64,000 nt of DNA from Sphingomonas sp. S1-29 (GCF_026167545.1 NZ_CP110678.1:2539501-2603500); one strand, 5' to 3'. Numbered from the stretch's first letter, positions 42,597-52,461 are shown. The notes: generated from the sequence alone by a model not told the origin. Program-made: numbers and translations.

Positions 42597-43355
42597 TCAA
42601 CCGCGTTCGGCAATCCGGGGAGCCTGAGCATTCAGTAGTAAGAACGCCGGGTCGAAGTCGCCGATCGCCACGAGCTTTGTCCAGTCATGAACCCTGACCA
42701 CTCCGAGGCGGAAGTCTACGATCGAACGCTCGCGGAGCACCTTAAGGGTGCGATTGACGTGGATAGACGTCAGACCGGTGGCGTCCGCAAGGTCTGCCTG
42801 TGTGATATAGAACGGATATGATATTCGGTCGCCAAGGCCTGCCTGCTCGAATCGGAGGGCCATCTCGCAAAATACGTGCGCGACGCGGGTAATTGAGTCC
42901 CGACGACCGACGTTCACAACCCACTCGGACAAGATAGAGCCATCTGCAACACTGTCGCGCCAAAAGGCCTCTGCAATGCCTGGGTAAGCGAGGGTGAGTT
43001 GGCGAAGCTCAGCGTGGGGCACCTTGAGGATCGTCATCGGCGTAAGTGCCATCATGCCCCAACCCGTCGTTGGGCTCATAAGCGACATCAGATCAGCCAT
43101 GTCGCCTGCAATATAGAAGCAGGTGATCTGCCGCCCACCGTCGCCGTTCTGGCCGAATCGGCCGGCCAGCCCGTCGATCAGAAGAGAGGAGTGACCGACC
43201 TGCTCGCCGATCCGAACGAAATCGACGTGGGGGGCTACCGTCGCGATCTCACCCTCAAGGCCGAGCACCGCGGCCATTTCCTCCTGGGTCAACCCAGACC
43301 GGGATGCCAAGCGATTGACAAAAAGCTGAAGCGCGGCACCCCGTGAAATACCCAC
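42597..43355 (-). CDS. Crp/Fnr-family transcriptional regulator
   Basis: A protein of 252 aa. A cyclic-nucleotide-binding-like beta-barrel covers about 35-150, and a C-terminal HTH_Crp domain (Y-I-T-Q-A-D-L-A-D-A-T-G-L-T-S-I-H-V-N-R-T-L) binds DNA. The Cys positions of FNR are absent, so an oxygen-sensing cluster is not expected. Ligand and targets are unknown. A GGAG precedes its ATG. Its neighbour on the other side is a truncated GumN-like gene, transcribed divergently. Confidence 0.9.
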   Translation of the reverse strand: MGISRGAALQLFVNRLASRSGLTQEEMAAVLGLEGEIATVAPHVDFVRIGEQVGHSSLLIDGLAGRFGQNGDGGRQITCFYIAGDMADLMSLMSPTTGWGMMALTPMTILKVPHAELRQLTLAYPGIAEAFWRDSVADGSILSEWVVNVGRRDSITRVAHVFCEMALRFEQAGLGDRISYPFYITQADLADATGLTSIHVNRTLKVLRERSIVDFRLGVVRVHDWTKLVAIGDFDPAFLLLNAQAPRIAERG

Positions 43356-43636
43356 AATCCTCTCCAGCTAAGGCGAAGCACGTTGGGCTCACAGCCGTTA
43401 GTGCAGGCAAGGTCCGTACCGGGCCTGCATAATTCCTTAATTCAGATTATAGTTCCGCCACAACGTGTATCAATGTCGATCGTTATGACGTCGCTAGAGT
43501 GTTATGCGTGTAACACGCACCGGGGTTAGGATGCCCGCGTTGGGGTTGTCCATGCGGTCGCGACGTTCCTGCGGCGTCTTCATGCCATCCCGGCCAGCGC
43601 TTCACCCGCTTCACAGCCAACTGCCTGGAGACTGTC

Positions 43637-44275
43637 ATGTTACAGAATGCATTCGCACGCCTGCTGAAGATCGTCGCAATGTCCTCCGCGCTCGCCATTT
43701 GCGTCGCTCTCGCTACGCCGTCCGTTGCGCAGCCGGAGGTGTCTGCGGCTACCGCCGCCGCGGTTTACAAGACTGGCCCTGCCATGTGGATGGTAACGGA
43801 CAAGGGCTCCGCGCCCTACCTGTTTGGGACCATGCACGCGCTTTGCCCGAATACGGTCTGGAACGGTCCGGCTACCAAGAACGCGATGGCAACCAGTGAG
43901 GAGATCTGGTTCGAAGCCGAGTCGCCCACCGATCCCAAAGCCCTAGAGTCGATCATTATGGAGTTTGGCATCGACAGGGCGAAGCCGCTCTCGTCGAAGC
44001 GCAGTAGCGCGGAATACGCGACCTTCAACGAAGCGATCGGCAAGATGGGCATGGAGATCGAGCAGGGAAGTTTGCTTATTGGCCGGCTTCCCTCATCCCT
44101 CACCAATCCGGCAAACCCGATAAAGGCAGCCATCAGTTTTACATTGAGAATATCCCGAACATGGGCCTTAACATCCGCCATAAGATTTGCGATAGTGAGG
44201 CTCGTCTCGAAACCTATACAGGCAAGCCCTCATTTGTCGAAGCCGCGCGCAACCAGATGTTATCTGGCAATGTAA
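43637..44275 (+). pseudogene. TraB/GumN-family protein, C-terminally degraded
   Basis: The 212-aa frame has a signal peptide (A-L-A-I-C-V-A-L-A-T-P-S-V-A-Q) and then matches TraB/GumN for about 110 residues (P-A-M-W-M-V-T-D, Y-L-F-G-T-M-H-A-L, E-E-I-W-F-E-A-E). After about residue 140 it no longer resembles the family, and the expected conserved C-terminal half is missing, so a frameshift or deletion is likely around 44080. Members are about 280-300 aa. A GGAG precedes the ATG. Possibly a recently truncated gene. Confidence 0.65.
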
Positions 44276-44605
44276 GATATACTGTTATGGCGTTTATCGG
44301 CGACGATCCTACCCATCGTATCGCGGACTCGCAAATACCTCCTTCGATGACATGCATAAAGCGCCTACCGTCATAGACACGGAGGACGGTAATGCCAGTA
44401 TTCAGATTACGTTGAGACGAACGCTCGCAAAGCTCTTCAGCTCATCGAGCGCAAAGCTACAAGTAGGTCGGCTCATATAGGCAACGCTATAGATACCCAT
44501 CAATCAACGTAGCAATCATTCCTGTTCCTAATCGTCTCGGTAATGGACTCAAGAAGCAGCCTTCCAGGAGTCATTGGCTTTAGGTGCCGCACTAATTGTA
44601 GTCGG
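44276..44605. other. Intergenic region downstream of the truncated GumN-like gene
   Basis: About 330 bp without a supported gene. It may contain remains of the lost GumN 3' part, but I cannot recognise any. Confidence 0.3.
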
Positions 44606-44956
44606 CTATGCCGCAACAAGTTTGCGGAACGTGTCCACTACGAGTCGGCGCTGAATTGGCTTGGAAAGGATTACACCCGGTGGTTCGCACGGCTCGCAAT
44701 CCTCGGGGGTGCCGGTTATAAATATAACTGGAATGGCGCCCGCTTCGGTCATGATGGTCTGTACGGCGTGCGGCCCGGTCCCCACCAGGAGGTTTACGTC
44801 GGAAAGGATAATTGCCGGGGTACGATCGCGGGCGGCCGATACCGCTTCATCTTCTGTGACTGCGGTGGAGACTGAGGTAGCACCGGCTTCCTCGGCTAAG
44901 GCGATCAAGAGGTCGGTAATGAACCACTCGTCTTCAATGCTTAGCACGTGGCACAT
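44606..44956 (-). CDS. Single-domain response regulator
   Basis: A protein of 116 aa made of one receiver domain: V-L-S-I-E-D-E-W with the acidic pair, I-I-L-S-D-V-N-L with the phospho-Asp, V-I-F-I-T-G-T-P, and a late I-L-S-K-P-I-Q Lys. No output domain, so it acts as a phosphate shuttle or by protein contact. It could accept phosphate from one of the two hybrid kinases in the window (inference). No clear ribosome binding site precedes the ATG. Confidence 0.88.
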   Translation of the reverse strand: MCHVLSIEDEWFITDLLIALAEEAGATSVSTAVTEDEAVSAARDRTPAIILSDVNLLVGTGPHAVQTIMTEAGAIPVIFITGTPEDCEPCEPPGVILSKPIQRRLVVDTFRKLVAA

Positions 44957-45377
44957 ATTTCGGGTCCGTTAAGCGAAGCACATTGACACCTGTTAATAAC
45001 AATTGGCGGCGGTATAAGGTCCGGCCAACGAAATTGGTTGGATCGTTAATCCGCGTCCCGAGGCACCATGCGCTTACAAAGGGCTTGATGGGGGTTTGCG
45101 GTCACGCCAGTATGGGCACGTCAGCCTGACGATTTGACGCCCCTCTTTCCCTTGCGAGTGGGGAAAAGGGTCCTTTAGCTCCACCCCCCCAAGCGGGTGG
45201 CATACCTTGCCGGTTTCGACACTTTGGTTATTGCGGATTTTCGAAAGAGGGCGCGGACAGCTTTGATGAATGACGGCGCCTCGTTGATCACGACAGGCGG
45301 TCGACGCCGGGTGAAAAAGGTTGCAAATAGGATGCGTGCCTCGGGTTTAAGCGCCGGCCATCGCTGCTCTCCTAGAC
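44957..45377. other. Intergenic region
   Basis: A 421-bp spacer between the response regulator and the PRC-barrel protein genes, which are divergent. A short GC-rich hairpin-like stretch is seen near 45143-45170 (CTCTTTCCC ... GGGGAAAAGGG). No gene is supported. Confidence 0.3.
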
Positions 45378-45977
45378 ATGGAAATTACATTGCATGAAGT
45401 AGCGGGCTGGATCGCCCCCATCGCGACCATGATTGCAGCGTTGATGACAGCCGCAAACCTCGGGAGCCGGATCACCGGTTGGGGATTCGTCGTTTTCACG
45501 GTTGGATCGATCGCATGGTCGACGGTGGCGATTGGCACCGGACAGACCAATCTGCTTCTGACGAACGGTTTTCTCACATTCGTGAACGCGGTGGGTATCT
45601 GGCGTTGGCTGGGCCGTCAGGCGCGGCACGAAGATGGAAGTAAGGCGGCAAAGGCCCGCAGCGCGGCGGCAAGGGTTCCGGACCTGTTTGGGATAGGATC
45701 GCTGGTGGGGGGAACGCTTATTGGCCGTGATGGAACTGCGATCGGAACGGTGATCGATGGGATGATGCGGTGCGACGGCGCCGGACTGGCTTATATCGTT
45801 GTTGGCGAGGGGGGCCTCGGCGGGGTCGGTGAGCGACTGCATGCTCTTCATCCTAATCGCCTCCGCTTCGGCGACGGCATAGCGTGCGATCTTGATGGTA
45901 CGGAACTCAGTCAGCTACCTGTGTTAGCTAATGACGATTGGCCAACTACGCTCGACGATAACACGGCGTATAATTGA
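45378..45977 (+). CDS. Membrane protein with N-terminal three-helix part and PRC-barrel domain
   Basis: A protein of 199 aa. Hydrophobic segments lie at about 10-28, 34-52 and 59-74 (W-I-A-P-I-A-T-M-I-A-A-L, G-F-V-V-F-T-V-G-S-I-A-W, F-L-T-F-V-N-A-V-G-I-W-R-W-L-G), followed by a PRC-barrel (G-G-T-L-I-G-R-D-G-T-A-I-G, L-A-Y-I-V-V-G-E-G-G-L-G). This fusion occurs in sphingomonads beside stress genes. The role is unknown. The start ATG has no strong ribosome binding site. Confidence 0.7.
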   Translation: MEITLHEVAGWIAPIATMIAALMTAANLGSRITGWGFVVFTVGSIAWSTVAIGTGQTNLLLTNGFLTFVNAVGIWRWLGRQARHEDGSKAAKARSAAARVPDLFGIGSLVGGTLIGRDGTAIGTVIDGMMRCDGAGLAYIVVGEGGLGGVGERLHALHPNRLRFGDGIACDLDGTELSQLPVLANDDWPTTLDDNTAYN

Positions 45978-46202
45978 AACCTCTTTAAACACGATACGAA
46001 TGGTGACGGGCTCGTTGGCTGTTTCTTCAGGCTAAATTGGGCTAGCCGTCGGCATCACGCCCAAGCGAACGGTTTGGTGCAAGCGGTTAATTGCCAAAGG
46101 CTTGCGCGCTATGGCAAATGATTCTCCGTGCTTAAGGAGCACATGCAATATGCTGAGCGATGCGGAATATCATAGCAGGCGCGCATCCAAGCACCGGTCT
46201 CA

Positions 46203-47119
46203 GAGGCCGTGTCAGAACGGTGGCGTAACAGTGGACGATCGAGCTTCGATGTGATTCCGGGCGGTTGCGAGACCAGACCTGGAAGGCATCATGTGGAACC
46301 CGACCGCCCGTGCGCTGCATAGCCGCACGGGCCTGCGCTATGGAAGCGATCTGACCGATGCGGAGTGGGCGATTGTCGCGCCGCTTCTGCCCAAGCCTTG
46401 CGATCGAGGGCGACGTCGCCGCTGGCACTGGCGCGAAGTGCTCGACGCGATCTTCTACGTGCTGAGGACGGGCTGCCCATGGCGCTTTCTGCCTGATGGC
46501 TTCCCGCCCTGGCGCACCGTCTATCGCTGGTTCGGCGAGCTACGCGATAGTGGCGGGTTCGAGGGGTTGAACCACCATCTCGTCCAGATGGATCGTGCCC
46601 GTGTCGGGCGCGAGCCGATGCCATCAGCGGCCGTGATCGACAGCCAGAGCGTGAAGACGACCGAGGCCGGTGGCCCATGCGGCTACGATGCCGGCAAGAA
46701 GATCAAAGGTCGAAAGCGCCATGCCATGGTGGATAGCGACGGGCGGACGCTCGAACTGCTGGTTCACCCTGCCGACGTGCAGGACCGCGACGGCGCCGTG
46801 CCTCTGCTCAAGATGTCCCGCGAGCGGCACCCGTTCGTGAAGCTCGTTTACGCCGACAGTGCCTATACCAGCGCGCGTGTCGCAACGGCGACGTCGATCG
46901 GCATCCAGATCGTGCGTAAGTTCGCCGACCAGACCGGCTTCGTCGTCCATCCGCGCCGCTGGGTCGTCGAACGAACCTTTGCCTGGCTCAACCGCAACAG
47001 ACGCCTCGCCAAAGATTTCGAGCAAAGCATCCGATCCGCCACTGCCTTCCTATACGCCGCGTCCGCCATGTTGCTTATCCGGCGGCTCGCTCGTTACGCA
47101 TGAGATTCGAGACGGGCTC
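46203..47119 (+). mobile_element. IS5-family insertion sequence
   Basis: A 917-bp element with one intact transposase. Imperfect inverted repeats begin GAGGCCGTGTCAGAAC on the left and GAGCCCGTCTCGAATC on the right (11 of 16 identical). It is flanked by TCA on both sides (46200-46202 and 47120-47122), the T-N-A duplication typical of the IS1031-type IS5 subgroup. The intact gene and clean ends suggest fairly recent insertion between the PRC-barrel gene and a hybrid kinase gene. Confidence 0.92.
46291..47103 (+). CDS. IS5-family DDE transposase
   Basis: A protein of 270 aa. The catalytic triad is D117 (A-A-V-I-D-S-Q-S-V-K-T-T-E), D189 (K-L-V-Y-A-D-S-A-Y) and E227 (W-V-V-E-R-T-F-A-W-L), with the C-terminal Y-x2-R-x3-E-x6-K-type context seen as R-R-L-A-K-D-F-E. 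The DUF4096-type N-terminus (D-L-T-D-A-E-W-A-I-V-A-P-L-L) is typical. All parts are intact, so the element may still move. Confidence 0.95.
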   Translation: MWNPTARALHSRTGLRYGSDLTDAEWAIVAPLLPKPCDRGRRRRWHWREVLDAIFYVLRTGCPWRFLPDGFPPWRTVYRWFGELRDSGGFEGLNHHLVQMDRARVGREPMPSAAVIDSQSVKTTEAGGPCGYDAGKKIKGRKRHAMVDSDGRTLELLVHPADVQDRDGAVPLLKMSRERHPFVKLVYADSAYTSARVATATSIGIQIVRKFADQTGFVVHPRRWVVERTFAWLNRNRRLAKDFEQSIRSATAFLYAASAMLLIRRLARYA

Positions 47120-47291
47120 TCAGGCCGAAAGAGCCGATCCAAATGCAAAAAGCATTCATCTGAAGATCGCGGCGCTTCATGAACAACGCGCCGCATTACT
47201 TAAGTCAAATCAAAACGACGGCGCGTCACTGTTGTTTGTTGCTGAAGACAAAGTGGCCTGATCCCGTCGGCGGTACCTGTTTGATAGCGCG

Positions 47292-49799
47292 TTACACCTG
47301 TTCGCGGCCGTTACCCCTTTGGACTTGTTGCCATGCAACAGCCCTTTGAAGAACACGCGATAACTGCTCGATAGAATAAGGCTTGTGCAGCAGGTCGAAT
47401 CCATGGCCTCCATCCTGCGCAAGCACATGGCTGTAGCCACTCGTTAGTATCACCGGCACGTTAGGGAACTGACGACGGACCTCCTGGGCAAGTTCCACCC
47501 CATTCATGCCGGGCATCACAACGTCAGAAAACATAATGTGGAACCGGTCCGGGGTGGCCGCTAGCGCCGCAAGAGCGGCATTGGCATCAGTGGCCAATAT
47601 ACTATCGTAACCCAGCTCTCGCAGCGCTGCAGTTGCGAAATTCCCGACGTCCTGATTATCTTCTACCACAAGCACGCACGCACCATTCCCATCGACGAGG
47701 GCGGTTGGCTCAAATTCACTTGTCTCCGCCGCCTCGTCTGAGTTGGCGCGTGGAAGATAGAGGGTAAACCTTGTTCCCTCACCAAGCGTGCTGTCGACGC
47801 AAATGTCGCCGCCTGATTGTTTGGCAAAGCCGATCACCTGGCTTAACCCCAAGCCGGTTCCTTCACCCACACTTTTGGTAGTGAAAAAGGGTTCGAAGAT
47901 TTTATCGAGCTTGTCGGGCGAGATACCAGAGCCGGTATCGCCTATCGTCACCGCCACAAAGTCGCCGGCGACGGCGGCATGGCCCCGGATCGGCGGAATG
48001 CTGGAAACCGGCTCGGTCGTGATAGTCAATCGCCCTTCGCCATGCATCGCGTCGCGAGCGTTGATTCCCATGTTCACGATCGCGGTATCGAACTGGCTGC
48101 GATCGGCTACGATGAAGTACGGATCGTCGGGGGTTTGGAGATCGAGTATAATCCGCGAACCGGTCATCGTCTGAAGCATGGTCGCGACCTCGTTCAGCGA
48201 TGCTGCGACGTCGAACAGGACCGCGCTGAGGGCCTGACGACGCGCGAAGGAGAGAAGCTGCCCTGTCAATTTAGCGGCACGATCGGCCGTGTCGCCAATC
48301 GCATCGATGTAGCGAATACGCTTTTGCTCGGTGAGATTGTTGCGGCGAAGGAGGTCAACCGACCCTCGAATGACGGTCAGCAAATTGTTGAAGTCGTGAG
48401 CAACACCGCCTGTAAGTTGTCCTATCGCCTCCAGCTTCTGACTCTGCCGCAAAGCGTTCTCTGCCGTGGCAAGTGCTTCAGCCTTCTCGTGCTCCGCAGT
48501 CGTATCACGGCCGCTTGCATAAACACGCTCGTCACGGAACGATCCCATCCACGCAAACCAGCAATAGTGCCCCTCCTTGTGACGGAGCCGATACTCGTAA
48601 GGTACGACGAGTGGAGCCTCAAATATGCCCGCGAAGGCGACAAGGGTCCCCGCTAGGTCATCCGGGTGCGTCAAGTCGGCAAACGGTCGTCCGACGAGTT
48701 CCTGTTCTTCCCAGCCAAGCAACCTCGTCCAAGCCGCATTAACCGCCGCCAGTCGTCCGTCGCGTTCGGCGATCACGAGCAGATCTTGGGTCTGGGACCA
48801 CGCCCGGTCGCGCTCGATCTGCGCTCGACTTAGCGCAGCTGCCCTCTCGGAAAGGGCCAAGGCTATCCGGGTCTCAAGCGTTTCATTCAACTCGCGCAGC
48901 TGCTCCTCTGCGGCGGACTTATCAGTAACGTCGGTATGAACACCGACCCATTCGCTGATCTGACCGATAGCGTTGAACGTCGGAACGGCGCGGATCGAAA
49001 AGCGTCGCCATGCCCCATCGTGTCGGCAGACGCGATGCTCAAAAACGAAAGTGCGCTTTTCCTCAACCGCTCTTTTCCAAGCGTGGATGGTTGGCTGCGC
49101 ATCGTCGGGGTGGACTGCCTTGGACCAGCCAAAGCCCTGGTATTCAGCGTAGCTTTGTCCAGTAAGCGCAGCCCAGGCCGGCTGCTCGCCTATCATCCTA
49201 CCGTCGGCGCTATTAGTCCAAAGAACGCCCTCTACCGCACCGACTGCGGCACGAAAGCGCTCCTCGCTCAGGCCTAGCTCGGCATTAGCCTCCTCGCGCT
49301 CGAGCATGGCAAGCCGCAGTTCAAGCTGCGCGGTAACCTGTCGCGCGAGCCGGCGAAGCGCATTTTGCTGTTGCTCGGTCAACGAACGCGGTTCGTAGTC
49401 GAGCACGCATAAGGTGCCGATCGCAAAGTCGTCGGAAGACTTCAGCAAGGCGCCAGCGTAAAAGCGCAAGCCCTTCTCGGCGTTGACTAACGGGTTGCAC
49501 GCAAAGCGATGGTCCTGCGTCGCATCGGGGACGAGCAGGAATTCCTCTTCAAGAATTGCCGTGCCACAAAAGGAAGTTTCCAATGGGGACGTGTCAACGC
49601 CGAGCCCGATTTCCGCTTTGAACCACTGTCGATCACCGGCGATCAGGTTCACTGCCGCGATCGGCGTCCCGCATATTTCTGCGGCGAGCGCAGCCAAGTC
49701 ATTAAACCCGCCCTCGCGCGGGGTGTCCATGACACGATATCGGGCAAGGGCTGCTATCCGCCTATCATCTTGCATCACCGAGCGGTTACCAATGGCCAT
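47292..49799 (-). CDS. GAF/PAS hybrid histidine kinase
   Basis: A protein of 835 aa from the ATG at 49799, preceded by AGGCGG; an in-frame start at 49850 is less supported. A GAF domain (about 10-165) is followed by two PAS domains (about 180-295 and 335-440), a phosphoacceptor with G-G-V-A-H-D-F-N-N (His468), a HATPase domain (D-T-G-S-G-I-S, G-T-G-L-G-L-S-Q) and a receiver (about 706-835, phospho-Asp759). No membrane helices: a cytosolic sensor. GAF ligand unknown. A single-domain response regulator lies about 2.3 kb away across the IS element. Confidence 0.93.
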   Translation of the reverse strand: MAIGNRSVMQDDRRIAALARYRVMDTPREGGFNDLAALAAEICGTPIAAVNLIAGDRQWFKAEIGLGVDTSPLETSFCGTAILEEEFLLVPDATQDHRFACNPLVNAEKGLRFYAGALLKSSDDFAIGTLCVLDYEPRSLTEQQQNALRRLARQVTAQLELRLAMLEREEANAELGLSEERFRAAVGAVEGVLWTNSADGRMIGEQPAWAALTGQSYAEYQGFGWSKAVHPDDAQPTIHAWKRAVEEKRTFVFEHRVCRHDGAWRRFSIRAVPTFNAIGQISEWVGVHTDVTDKSAAEEQLRELNETLETRIALALSERAAALSRAQIERDRAWSQTQDLLVIAERDGRLAAVNAAWTRLLGWEEQELVGRPFADLTHPDDLAGTLVAFAGIFEAPLVVPYEYRLRHKEGHYCWFAWMGSFRDERVYASGRDTTAEHEKAEALATAENALRQSQKLEAIGQLTGGVAHDFNNLLTVIRGSVDLLRRNNLTEQKRIRYIDAIGDTADRAAKLTGQLLSFARRQALSAVLFDVAASLNEVATMLQTMTGSRIILDLQTPDDPYFIVADRSQFDTAIVNMGINARDAMHGEGRLTITTEPVSSIPPIRGHAAVAGDFVAVTIGDTGSGISPDKLDKIFEPFFTTKSVGEGTGLGLSQVIGFAKQSGGDICVDSTLGEGTRFTLYLPRANSDEAAETSEFEPTALVDGNGACVLVVEDNQDVGNFATAALRELGYDSILATDANAALAALAATPDRFHIMFSDVVMPGMNGVELAQEVRRQFPNVPVILTSGYSHVLAQDGGHGFDLLHKPYSIEQLSRVLQRAVAWQQVQRGNGREQV

Positions 49800-50091
49800 G
49801 TAATGCCGCCTAATAGTGAAAACGAATTTGTTCCAGACATATGGTCGCATCTATATGGCCAAAGGGCGGTGTCGCAACCGATCGATGCTGCCGGAAAGCT
49901 CGGCTCTCCAGCTATCAGCGCTGATCCGCCAACAGGCATATCGCCGAGGGCGCATCGCATCCTTGCCTACTGAAGGTTCGGCCCCCCAAGCTCCTGGACC
50001 AAATTTACACCATATTGTTGGGTCCATCAGCCGGCCGGCGCGTTGCGTGCAGCGTCATCGAATGGCGGTGATACCTATCCGGAGCAAAACC

Positions 50092-50946
50092 ATGTATTAT
50101 CATGACAAGCGACTTCAGTACCCGGTCCACGTGGCCAACCCGGACCCGGCTTTCGCTCGTATGCTCCAGCAGGCAATCGGTGGCGTCGAAGGCGAGATCC
50201 GCGTTTGCATGCAATATTTCTTCCAGGCCTGGGGCAACCGTGCGCCAACGACCAAGTATCGAGACATGCTGCTACACACAGCGACTGAAGAGATCGGTCA
50301 TATCGAGATGCTCGCGACCGCGGTCGCGTTGAACCTCGACAAAGCGCCAACTCACTTGCAGGAAGAAGGTGTTAAGGACAGCATCGTCGGCGCGGTGATG
50401 GGCGGCGAAAATCCGCGTCAGAGCATCGAGGGCATCATTCATAAGAACTTGCTTTCAGGCGGGATGGCAGCAATGCCAATGGATTCCGACGGCGTGCCGT
50501 TCAACATGAGCCACGTCTATGCTAGCGGTAACGTCGCTGCAGATATGTACTGCAACGTGGCTGCCGAGAGCACCGGTCGCGTGCTAGCCGTTCGGCTTTT
50601 CAACGCTGCCCATGACGAGGGCATGAAAAAGATGCTTCATTACATGATCGCGCGTGACACGATGCATCAGCAGCAGTGGCTGGCAGTAATCGAGGAACTG
50701 GGCGCCGAAGCAATGAACCTCCCGGTTCCCAACAGTTTCCCGCAGGACATGGAAGATCAAGCGAACAACTATAATTTCTACGCTACCTCGGTAGACGGGA
50801 CTTTTCCGGAAGGGCGCTGGACCTCGGGGCCGTCTATGGACGGCAACGGCGATTTTACCGTTTTCCGAAACGAGCCGCTCGGCGACGAACCCATCATGGG
50901 GCCGGCGCGTCCAGACAGCGGCGCTCAGACGCAACAGATCGGCTAA
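50092..50946 (+). CDS. Manganese catalase
   Basis: A protein of 284 aa. The Mn-binding residues are in G-G-V-E-G-E-I-R, T-A-T-E-E-I-G-H-I-E-M and E-S-T-G-R-V-L ... H-D-E-G-M-K-K-M-L-H-Y-M-I-A-R-D-T-M-H-Q-Q-Q-W. These form the dinuclear Mn site of non-heme catalases, which turn hydrogen peroxide into water and oxygen. GGAG lies seven bases before the ATG at 50092; a longer frame would run into the upstream region. A UUCG-loop hairpin follows at 50954. Confidence 0.95.
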   Translation: MYYHDKRLQYPVHVANPDPAFARMLQQAIGGVEGEIRVCMQYFFQAWGNRAPTTKYRDMLLHTATEEIGHIEMLATAVALNLDKAPTHLQEEGVKDSIVGAVMGGENPRQSIEGIIHKNLLSGGMAAMPMDSDGVPFNMSHVYASGNVAADMYCNVAAESTGRVLAVRLFNAAHDEGMKKMLHYMIARDTMHQQQWLAVIEELGAEAMNLPVPNSFPQDMEDQANNYNFYATSVDGTFPEGRWTSGPSMDGNGDFTVFRNEPLGDEPIMGPARPDSGAQTQQIG

Positions 50947-50953
50947 CCTCACA

Positions 50954-50977
50954 GGAGGCGGGCTTCGGCTCGCCTCC
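50954..50977 (+). terminator. Hairpin after the Mn catalase gene
   Basis: A 10-bp stem (one G-T wobble) of GGAGGCGGGC and GCTCGCCTCC with a TTCG tetraloop, 8 bp after the stop codon. It is very stable. There is no clear T-run behind it, so it may work as a weak or Rho-assisted terminator, or protect the mRNA 3' end. Confidence 0.65.
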
Positions 50978-51135
50978 CACGTCTTAAGACGCGCAAACTA
51001 GGGGTCCACGTAAGCCCTCGCAATCCGGGGGAGCCAAACGGCGGATGCTCGTTATGGACAATAGTATGGAGCCTTCCGAATGTTCTGATCCTGCCGCCCC
51101 AAAGCTAGGTTGGCCTTTGTCAAATTGGAGCCTTT

Positions 51136-51516
51136 GTGACCGAACCGGATAACGATGACCTTGCGGTAACCCGTACATCGCTTGCGGAAGATCGTACAAT
51201 CCTCGCCCATGAGCGCAGCTTCGCTGGGTGGCTTCGGACTGGCATGGCTGCAGTTGGGATCGGCCTTGGCTTCAATGCCCTGTTCGAAGCACTGCACCCT
51301 GCCTGGGTGCCTAAGGCAATTGCATCGGGGTTCCTGGTCATCGCCATTTTCATTTTCGTATCGGCCGAGCGTCGCGCATGCGGCATCATTTCGCGGTTGG
51401 AAGCGCACGAGATTACAGCGCTAAGACCGATTAAAATGCGGCTGCTGACAGGTGGTCTCGTCAGTGCGACCATGGCGCTGGGGGTGGCGATCTGGGCGTT
51501 GGCAGCGAGCGGATAG
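51136..51516 (+). CDS. DUF202 membrane protein
   Basis: A protein of 126 aa starting at GTG, a few bases after GGAG. The start V-T-R-T-S-L-A-E-D-R-T-I-L-A-H-E-R and W-L-R-T-G-M-A-A-V-G-I-G are the DUF202 (YidH-like) signature; three hydrophobic segments follow. The family is linked to the cell envelope; exact function unknown. It lies 189 bp behind the Mn catalase gene. Confidence 0.9.
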   Translation: MTEPDNDDLAVTRTSLAEDRTILAHERSFAGWLRTGMAAVGIGLGFNALFEALHPAWVPKAIASGFLVIAIFIFVSAERRACGIISRLEAHEITALRPIKMRLLTGGLVSATMALGVAIWALAASG

Positions 51517-51596
51517 TGCTACGTAAAATAGTCGGCTGCCTCACCGCCACCATGCAAAAATGGCGTTAAATCCTGGCAAGACTGGGAGCTAAGATC

Positions 51597-52355
51597 TTGT
51601 CTGCCGCTGATCGCGCTCACCAGATCAAGGGGCTCGATACGCCAGCCACGGCGCTTGGCGCAACCTTGTACCTGCCCGCGACCCGAGGCGATCTCGCCGT
51701 AGTTCTATTGGGAGGCTGGCCGAACCTGCGCTCTGCCGTGGTATGGCTCGAGGATGGGGTCCGAACCGACGCCCGCCTATATGGGCGCGCTTGCCTATGA
51801 TCATCACGTTCTAATCCCACCTTTGGAGTCGCGGGAGGTGTTCGACCCGACTGAAATGCGGCGGCTGCGTGAGCAATGACTGGCGATCCGCGATCGAATA
51901 TTGGCGTTGCGGATCGGCGGTAACGACCTTTGGAGGCGTTAGGCGCTCGAGGTCAGCGATACGTACCGTGTACGACGGACCGCTTGGCCCGGTTGTTGCC
52001 GGGCTTATAGGCATGTTCGCGCCTTGGGGCTTTTTCACTGAGCGCCCCCGTGTTCGAAGGGTTCGGCAACGTGACGCTGCTACGCGAGGAGGTTACCCGT
52101 GACATCGAGCACGGCATGCTGACTAAAACCGCAATTCATCCTTCGCAGATCGATGCGATCCAGAGCTTATATGCCGTCGATCCCGGCGTGCTGATGGAAG
52201 CTCGGAAAATACGTGATGACACGACCGAAGCGGTGTTTTCGTTGAACGGCGCTATGTGTGAGCTCGCGACGCATCGCCGGTGGGCTGCAACCGTTGTTCG
52301 TCGGGCTGAGTATTTTGGCATCCGACGTGACAGCGTGTTGGCGCTCACGGGATGA
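51597..52355 (+). pseudogene. Decayed HpcH/HpaI aldolase-citrate lyase-type gene
   Basis: From a TTG with GGAG eight bases upstream, the frame gives A-L-G-A-T-L-Y-L-P-A-T-R, L-R-S-A-V-V-W-L-E-D-G-V, which is the start of a CitE-like protein, and stops at 51800. Other frames then give A-Y-D-H-H-V-L-I-P-P-L-E-S-R, G-P-L-G-P-V-V-A-G-L-I-G-M-F-A-P-W-G-F and the C-terminal E-H-G-M-L-T-K-T-A-I-H-P-S-Q. In-frame stops, frameshifts and a central deletion show that the gene is broken. A tiny open frame follows. Confidence 0.8.
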
Positions 52356-52365
52356 GGAGGTGGGG

Positions 52366-52461
52366 ATGGCCTACAAACTTCGGGTCAAGATCGACGGGGA
52401 GGTTGGTGATCTGACCGAGCATGGTAAGCTGCTTATGCGCGGAGACACCTACGGCGTTTAA
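52366..52461 (+). CDS. 31-aa open frame, possibly truncated
   Basis: M-A-Y-K-L-R-V-K-I-D-G-E-V and G-D-T-Y-G-V end, preceded by a very strong GAGGAGGTGGGG. The strong site and its place directly behind the decayed CitE-like gene suggest the stump of a downstream gene of that operon, cut short by an early stop. I cannot name the family. Confidence 0.45.
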   Translation: MAYKLRVKIDGEVGDLTEHGKLLMRGDTYGV

